From positions 8,280,501-8,344,500 of the forward strand of contig CM064873.1 in the NCBI GenBank assembly GCA_032719365.1: DNA of 64,000 nucleotides, written 5' to 3'. The position numbers and the translations under genes were made by a program. Source of the stretch: Prinsepia uniflora. Lineage: Eukaryota > Streptophyta > Magnoliopsida > Rosales > Rosaceae. The notes beneath the pieces are model-generated. The model made no database searches, was not told where the DNA came from, and saw nothing but the letters and a program-made list of their open reading frames with translations. Positions 59,531-64,000 of this stretch are shown one piece after another. How positions within the stretch are numbered: position 1 is the first letter of the stretch; each line of letters begins with the position of its first letter.

Positions 59531-60519
59531 TAAGGAGTGGCTAATGAGCTGAGGATGGCGAGGAGGTGACTGCGATGTCGTGGACGGCGGAGGAACGGCG
59601 AACCTGCACAGGTACGGTTCTTACGTTCAAAATCCCATTTTTGTGAATTAGAGGTTTGGGACGTTTTTTGGGGATTGGGTGGTGTTCGTTGGGTTATTAG
59701 GAGTGGCTAAAAACGGTTTTGGATGGCGGTGAAGGGCTGGGCAACCCTGAGAATGGCTGGGAAAAACAGGGCAGTGAAGGGGGGCTTAAATAATCGATTT
59801 CTAATCAATTTTCTTGATTCAAATTGTGTAGATAGGTAGGTTTTGATGAGACAGATAGAGTAGGATTGAAAGGGAAGAAAACGGACGAAAAATGAAGAAG
59901 GAATAGCCCTGGACCGGACACGCCGGTCTAGTTGGACCGGAATTGCAGAGCCGAACGGGACCGGCTGGTCGGGTAGAGGTTGAAGGTGACCGTGCAGGCG
60001 CGTGAAGTCCATGAGCAGGACCTTCAGGCGGCACGTGACAGTGCATAGGGAGGTTTTTGGGGATGGTTCCAACATGTAATTTCATCTATTCGATGTAAGG
60101 AACATTTTGGGACAGGTTTCGAGTCGATCGGATATCGTTTCGATATAGTTCAGGATGTTTGAAGGTTTAAGATCGACTTTAAAAATAGTTAAAAATCCCG
60201 GGAAATTAGGAGGTTTTAATGAGGGGTTATTTAAGTAGTTAGTAACCCTTTATTACGCTTTGGACAGGTTCGGGAGCCCCAGCGACGGTGATTGGCCCAA
60301 GAGAGGCTTATGGCGAGCGTATTGAGGCACATCTTCGGACGGTCTGTGAGTGGACTTGTTTTATGAATTCGATGCATGCATAAATGTTTATAAATTTTTT
60401 AAATACATGTTTTGTGATTCCATGAGTGCATTTTTTTGTGGTTGCTAGTATTGACGTATTTGCACGCTTTTCGAGGTTTTAGCTTTATGTCGTGCCTATA
60501 CGTACCGTGTTCTCAATGA

Positions 60520-60860
60520 GGGTTTGAAATCGGGCATGAGACCCATTTGATTGGAAACTCACGGACTTGGAGTCCATTTGATTTGATGAGAAATCGGGTC
60601 AAAGGCCCATTTGAGTTATACGATCGGGTCGAGGCCCCCGTTGATTTACGAATTCGGGCTTGAGGCCCCGTTGCTTGTGAAATCTGGCTTGCGGCTCCGT
60701 TGAGTTATGGTTTCAGGCTTGAGGCCCCGTTAGCTGTGATATCAAGCTAGAGGCCCAGTTGATTGTGAAATTGGGCTCGAGGCCCCGTTATTGTGGTATC
60801 GGGCTTGAGTCCCAGTTTGGTTTATGAAATGAGAATTCAGGTTTGAGACCCCATTGAACT
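60520..60860. repeat. Array of GGGCTTGAGGCCCCGTTGA-type units
   Basis: About nine units of 30-40 bp, each with a GGGC...GGCCC or GAGGCCCC core and a following GTTGATT. The equivalent array occurs in other copies (58530-58690, 30655-30770, 38740-39015). Confidence 0.85.
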
Positions 60861-62301
60861 GTGGATTTAGACTGAGGCATGTGAAATTGGATTTGAATCG
60901 GATTCATGGAATCATGTTGAGATGTTCGGGTATGAAACCCAGTTGAACAATGCTTTGAAAGAAAGTATTTTGAAGATGTATATACCCTCCCGTATGATTG
61001 GTCTCCTCCAGACGTCGTAGATCCTGGAGTGTCACGATCCACTACCTGGGATGAGTGACTCCAAGATGGAGCACATGCCTAGGAGTGTGAGATATGATAT
61101 AGTCATGGACTCGGTCTGGGGACAATCCTCCAAATGTTGTAGATCCTGGATTTTGGACAATCTTCCCAGACGTCGTAGGTCCTGGGGGTAGACTCGGAGT
61201 GAGACCCTGAGTAGTGTGCACACTTATTGATATATCGTGACAGATTATTATTTGGGCATATGAGATGCCGAGGATGGGTAATATATATAGTTGTTTGTAC
61301 GAGTTTTCACGGAAAGTGGTTTGGGGCAGAGACCCCGCGTTCTATGTTTTGGATATGGTTTTGGGTTGAGACCCACATATATTGATTTGGGCTGAGTCCC
61401 TACGGAAACTGGTTTTGGGCTGAGTTCCCATGTACTTGATTTACGGTTTTGGGCCAAGGCCCTAATGGTTTTATGAATGTTTTGATAAATGGTTTTCGAA
61501 TGCATGCATGCTTTTTAGTGAAGGGCATAAAGGATCTTTTGTGAAATTATTTTTATAAATTCTTTATTTTGTCCACTCACGGCTTTTAATGTTTTGAATG
61601 TCCTCCGGGTTGATCGCGGATGCGGGCTGTAGCAGAGACCGAGACATCACATTCCTCCTCCGGATCCTGGCGCGCTCTGGAAGCCCCAAGTGGGCTGAAG
61701 CGGGAATTTTCCCTGGTCTGAAACTTCGTGTTAGACGGGATCAGGCACGTCCCCCGGGACGTGTATTGGATTTGGGCTGAGACCTTGTGTTTTATGAATG
61801 AACGATTTGAGAAATGGTTTTCTAATGCATGCATGCTTTTATTTAAGGGAATAAATGTCTTTTTATGAAATTGCTTTTATAAATTATTTGTTTGTCCATT
61901 CACAACTTTTAATGATTTTAATGCCCTTCAGGTTGATCGCGGATGCGGGCTGTAGTAGAGACCGAGATATCACACTCCTTCTCTAATCCTGGCGCACTCT
62001 AGATGGATTTATCCTTAGTCTGACACGTTGTGTCAGACGGGAGTCGGCACGTCCCACGTTAATCTCGTGGGATTAGGGACGGGTCCTGACAAAACTGATC
62101 GAAAATCTGGGCTGCACGGTTTCGTGAACTAAGGTATGATTTTACTAGATTTTAGATGATTTTGAAATCGTAGATCTAACCTAGGCACCTAGACGATTCT
62201 GTAGGATGAAACGATTTTGAAAACGGGTCAAGAATGAGTGAGTTACAGCCGGGTCGGGCTCGTGGGTTTGGGCGACACAAACTCAGACCCGTCGAGAGGT
62301 T

Positions 62302-62364
62302 AGTGGTGATGATGTCATCAGCAGTGGTGATGATGTCATCAGCAGTGGTGATGATGTCATCACC
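62302..62364. repeat. Three near-perfect 21-bp tandem units
   Basis: AGTGGTGATGATGTCATCAGC at 62302-62322 and again at 62323-62343, and with one change at 62344-62364. Each unit contains TGATGA/TCATCA inverted around TG. Confidence 0.95.
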
Positions 62365-62399
62365 TGTCAGACTGTTAGATGACATGGACCATTCAGTGC

Positions 62400-62600
62400 A
62401 GAACACGTGTCACATATCAGTACACAGTCAGCACTGACATGTCAATGACGTGGCCCAATCAGAGGGTGACATATGTCACTGACATGTCAGTGACGTGGAC
62501 TAGTGTGTTGTTGACACGTGGCACATATCAGAGCCTGAAACGTGGCACTTGTCAGAGCCTGATACGTGGCCCTGTCAGTGTCTGACACGTGTCAGTCTGA
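62400..62600. promoter_or_regulatory. Cluster of seven ACGTG (G-box/ABRE-like) cores
   Basis: ACGTG cores occur about every 25-30 bp (near 62402, 62448, 62488, 62513, 62538, 62561 and 62583), mostly as GACACGTGT or ACGTGGC with repeated TGACATGTCAG words. These are typical binding cores of plant bZIP/bHLH factors; function here is unproven. Confidence 0.6.
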
Positions 62601-63369
62601 CATTGTCAGATGACTTCATGCTGATGTTAGCACAGTTGACTGTTGACTTTTGACTAGCGAGCATTGACCCGCCCATGGGGGTGCGTGGATACGATTTTTG
62701 AGGCAAGATCAACACCATTTTCAAGGCTTTGATGTCTCGAATCCAATGGTGGTGGGTTCGTGTCGATTTGAGACCATTAGATAGGTCAAATTGAGGTTTG
62801 AAGCCTTGGAAAGCGTGTTCGAGATGCTTTCCCCGGCCAGTTTTGTTCTAGGGTTTGTTTTTAGACCTAGTAGGGTTAATTAGTGACCTTTGGATGTATT
62901 TGGACAGGCCTGGAGACTCTGATTAGCTTCGGGACATGTTAGACTGTTCGTAGCACAACAAGGACTGACTGTGAGTGTACTGTTTGTTTTATACTGAAAT
63001 GCATGCATAACTGTTTTACTTTTTTTTCTCAAATGATTTAAGATAAATGCTTTGGAACTATGGAATTTACATACTAGAATCATTGGTCATAGATTTGCGT
63101 GAAAACGAGGTTTTCGGGCTTGAGACCCATTTAGTGGACCGATTGATCCAGATTCTGGGGTCATCGGAGTGTTGAAAGAACGATTGATTCAAATGATTTA
63201 ACCGGTGATCTGGTATGAGCAGTTTTCGAGTAACAGGTTTTAAGAAAGAGATTCTGGATGTAGATTTGGGAAGTTTGGGCTTAGTCCCATTTTTAAAGAG
63301 TGATTATCTGGACTTCAGGAAAAATGGATTTCAAATATGATATTATTGCACCATATGTTTCACATTCAG

Positions 63370-63396
63370 ATATATATATATATATATATATATATA
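63370..63396. repeat. (TA)n microsatellite
   Basis: Uninterrupted AT/TA run of 27 bases. Confidence 0.95.
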
Positions 63397-63417
63397 CCCT
63401 CTAGTATGTACGGTTAG

Positions 63418-63514
63418 TGACAGGACCCGTCCCAAATCCCCTGGATTATCGTGGGACGTACCTGCTCCCGTCTGACATTGCGTGTCAGACCAAAGATAAA
63501 CTCGTCACCCTCTC
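63418..63514 (-). mobile_element. Family-L LTR, minus orientation, end only
   Basis: Starts TGACAGGACCCGTCCC and is followed by the family's GTGGGACGTACCTGCTCCC and GTCTGACA words. After 97 bases another copy starts. Confidence 0.72.
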
Positions 63515-64000
63515 TGTAACGACCCGTCCCGGGAATTAGGGTTAAGACCATGTTTAAGGTGGGATTATTGAGCTTAACTGGTGGTTAGTTAGTTATGATA
63601 GGTCCGTTAGCATGTAATGACGATTTTGCCCCTAATTCGGGCAAATTGTTGACTTTTAGTTTGATCGGTCAAATGGACTTTGACCGATGACTGTGACGTA
63701 GTTCGGGACGTCACGAATCCGTAGACAGGTGACACGCCCGATTCCGACATCCGAGGAGGAAGATATGATGTTCGGAAGGTTGAGGGCACTTTCGTAATTT
63801 GGCTAAAATAGGGGGAAAAGTTGACTTTTCATACGACTGGGTTTTTACACGTTGACCTAGGACCGTTAGGTAGATCTTTTCGTCCTGAGTTCGAAGACAT
63901 GCAATATGTATTCATCGGAGTGTTGGTGGCATTATTGTAATTTTGGGTTCAAAGAAGGGTATTTTGGTCTTCTGCACATTGGGGTTTGTGCAACAAATTG
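63515..64000 (+). mobile_element. Family-L LTR, plus orientation, 5' part
   Basis: Starts TGTAACGACCCGTCCCGGG. Has GTCCGTAGACAGGTGACACG near 63718. Runs off the window. Confidence 0.75.

Larger units (their letters stand above)
58993..61761 (+). mobile_element. Family-L LTR copy 5, lacking its last bases
   Basis: Starts TGTAATGACCCATCCC. Copy-4 sequence is continuous across it (GAGATCCACG on the left, TGTATTGGATTTGGGCTGAG on the right). The right end stops at CCCGGGACG, just inside the usual GGGACGGGTCCTGACA. A deletion between two ACG triplets would explain the loss of the terminus and one duplication. About 2.77 kb. Confidence 0.75.
56465..62091 (+). mobile_element. Family-L LTR copy 4, interrupted by copy 5
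   Basis: Starts TGTAACGACCCGTCC and ends GGGACGGGTCCTGACA. Flanks GAACT (56460-56464) and AAACT (62092-62096) agree at 4 of 5. Without copy 5 (58993-61761) it is about 2.86 kb. Landmarks: GTCCGTAGACAGGCGGCACG near 56670, hairpin 56808-56839, GGACCGG cluster 57495-57550, GTGAGTGGA near 57928. Confidence 0.82.
62097..63417 (+). mobile_element. Family-L LTR copy 3, continuation after the nested block
   Basis: Shows late-LTR landmarks of the family (CTGACTGTGAGTG near 62965, GAAATGCATGCATAACTG near 62995, GGGCTTGAGACCCATTT near 63117). It holds a 21-bp triple repeat and a series of ACGTG cores. Assignment to copy 3 is inferred from nesting order. Confidence 0.6.

Overview
This window looks like repeat-rich nuclear DNA of a flowering plant, probably a eudicot. 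The signs are Ty1/copia, Ty3/gypsy, hAT, LINE and Cassandra-type elements, GT-AG introns, and plant-only genes (OEP16, a PPR protein, an F-box/kelch fragment, a glutaredoxin-DEP fragment). A rosid such as a Rosaceae species would fit, but that is a guess. Only one gene looks intact: a six-exon OEP16-type chloroplast outer-envelope channel at 44188-46214 (+). Almost everything else is transposable elements or broken gene copies.

Layout. 1-2549: 3' end of a Ty3/gypsy-like element with a spliced accessory gene antisense to its LTR (minus strand), a GC-rich repeat zone, a polypurine tract and an LTR. 2550-3213: 3' part of a long LTR (called family L here). 3214-6806: 3' half of a copia element, split in RNase H by a Cassandra-like solo LTR carrying a 5S-like domain. 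6960-8734: F-box/kelch pseudogene. 9271-16005: complete but dead copia element with 133-bp LTRs, a perfect 5-bp target duplication and a captured glutaredoxin/DEP gene exon. 16011-24700: OEP16 pseudocopy A, another dead copia element, and a third OEP16 remnant (copy B, last exon only). 25045-25760: PPR pseudogene (-). 25797-43622: one minus-strand copia element cut into three pieces by a 6.9-kb hAT-like element and by a family-L LTR, each of which holds further family-L LTRs. 43623-46400: intact OEP16 copy C. 46911-52305: complete hAT transposon with 13-bp inverted ends, an exact 8-bp duplication, a frameshifted transposase, and a captured piece of UMP synthase on the opposite strand. 53205-54182: LINE reverse transcriptase fragment. 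54183-64000: a series of family-L LTRs inserted one inside another.

Family L is the main architectural theme. It is a roughly 3-kb non-coding unit starting TGTAACGACCCGTCC and ending GGACGGGTCCTGACA. It has 5-bp target duplications (perfect AAATA at 29054-29058 and 33762-33766), so it is best read as solo LTRs of a large retrotransposon whose internal region is not in the window. Several copies share a hairpin whose arms differ in compensating ways, and its last 16 bases match the end of the Cassandra-like LTR at 15 of 16 positions in the same orientation.

I see no operon-like or defence-like system. The most interesting biology is gene capture by two different transposon classes, the serial nesting, the conserved hairpin, and the shared ends of Cassandra and family L.
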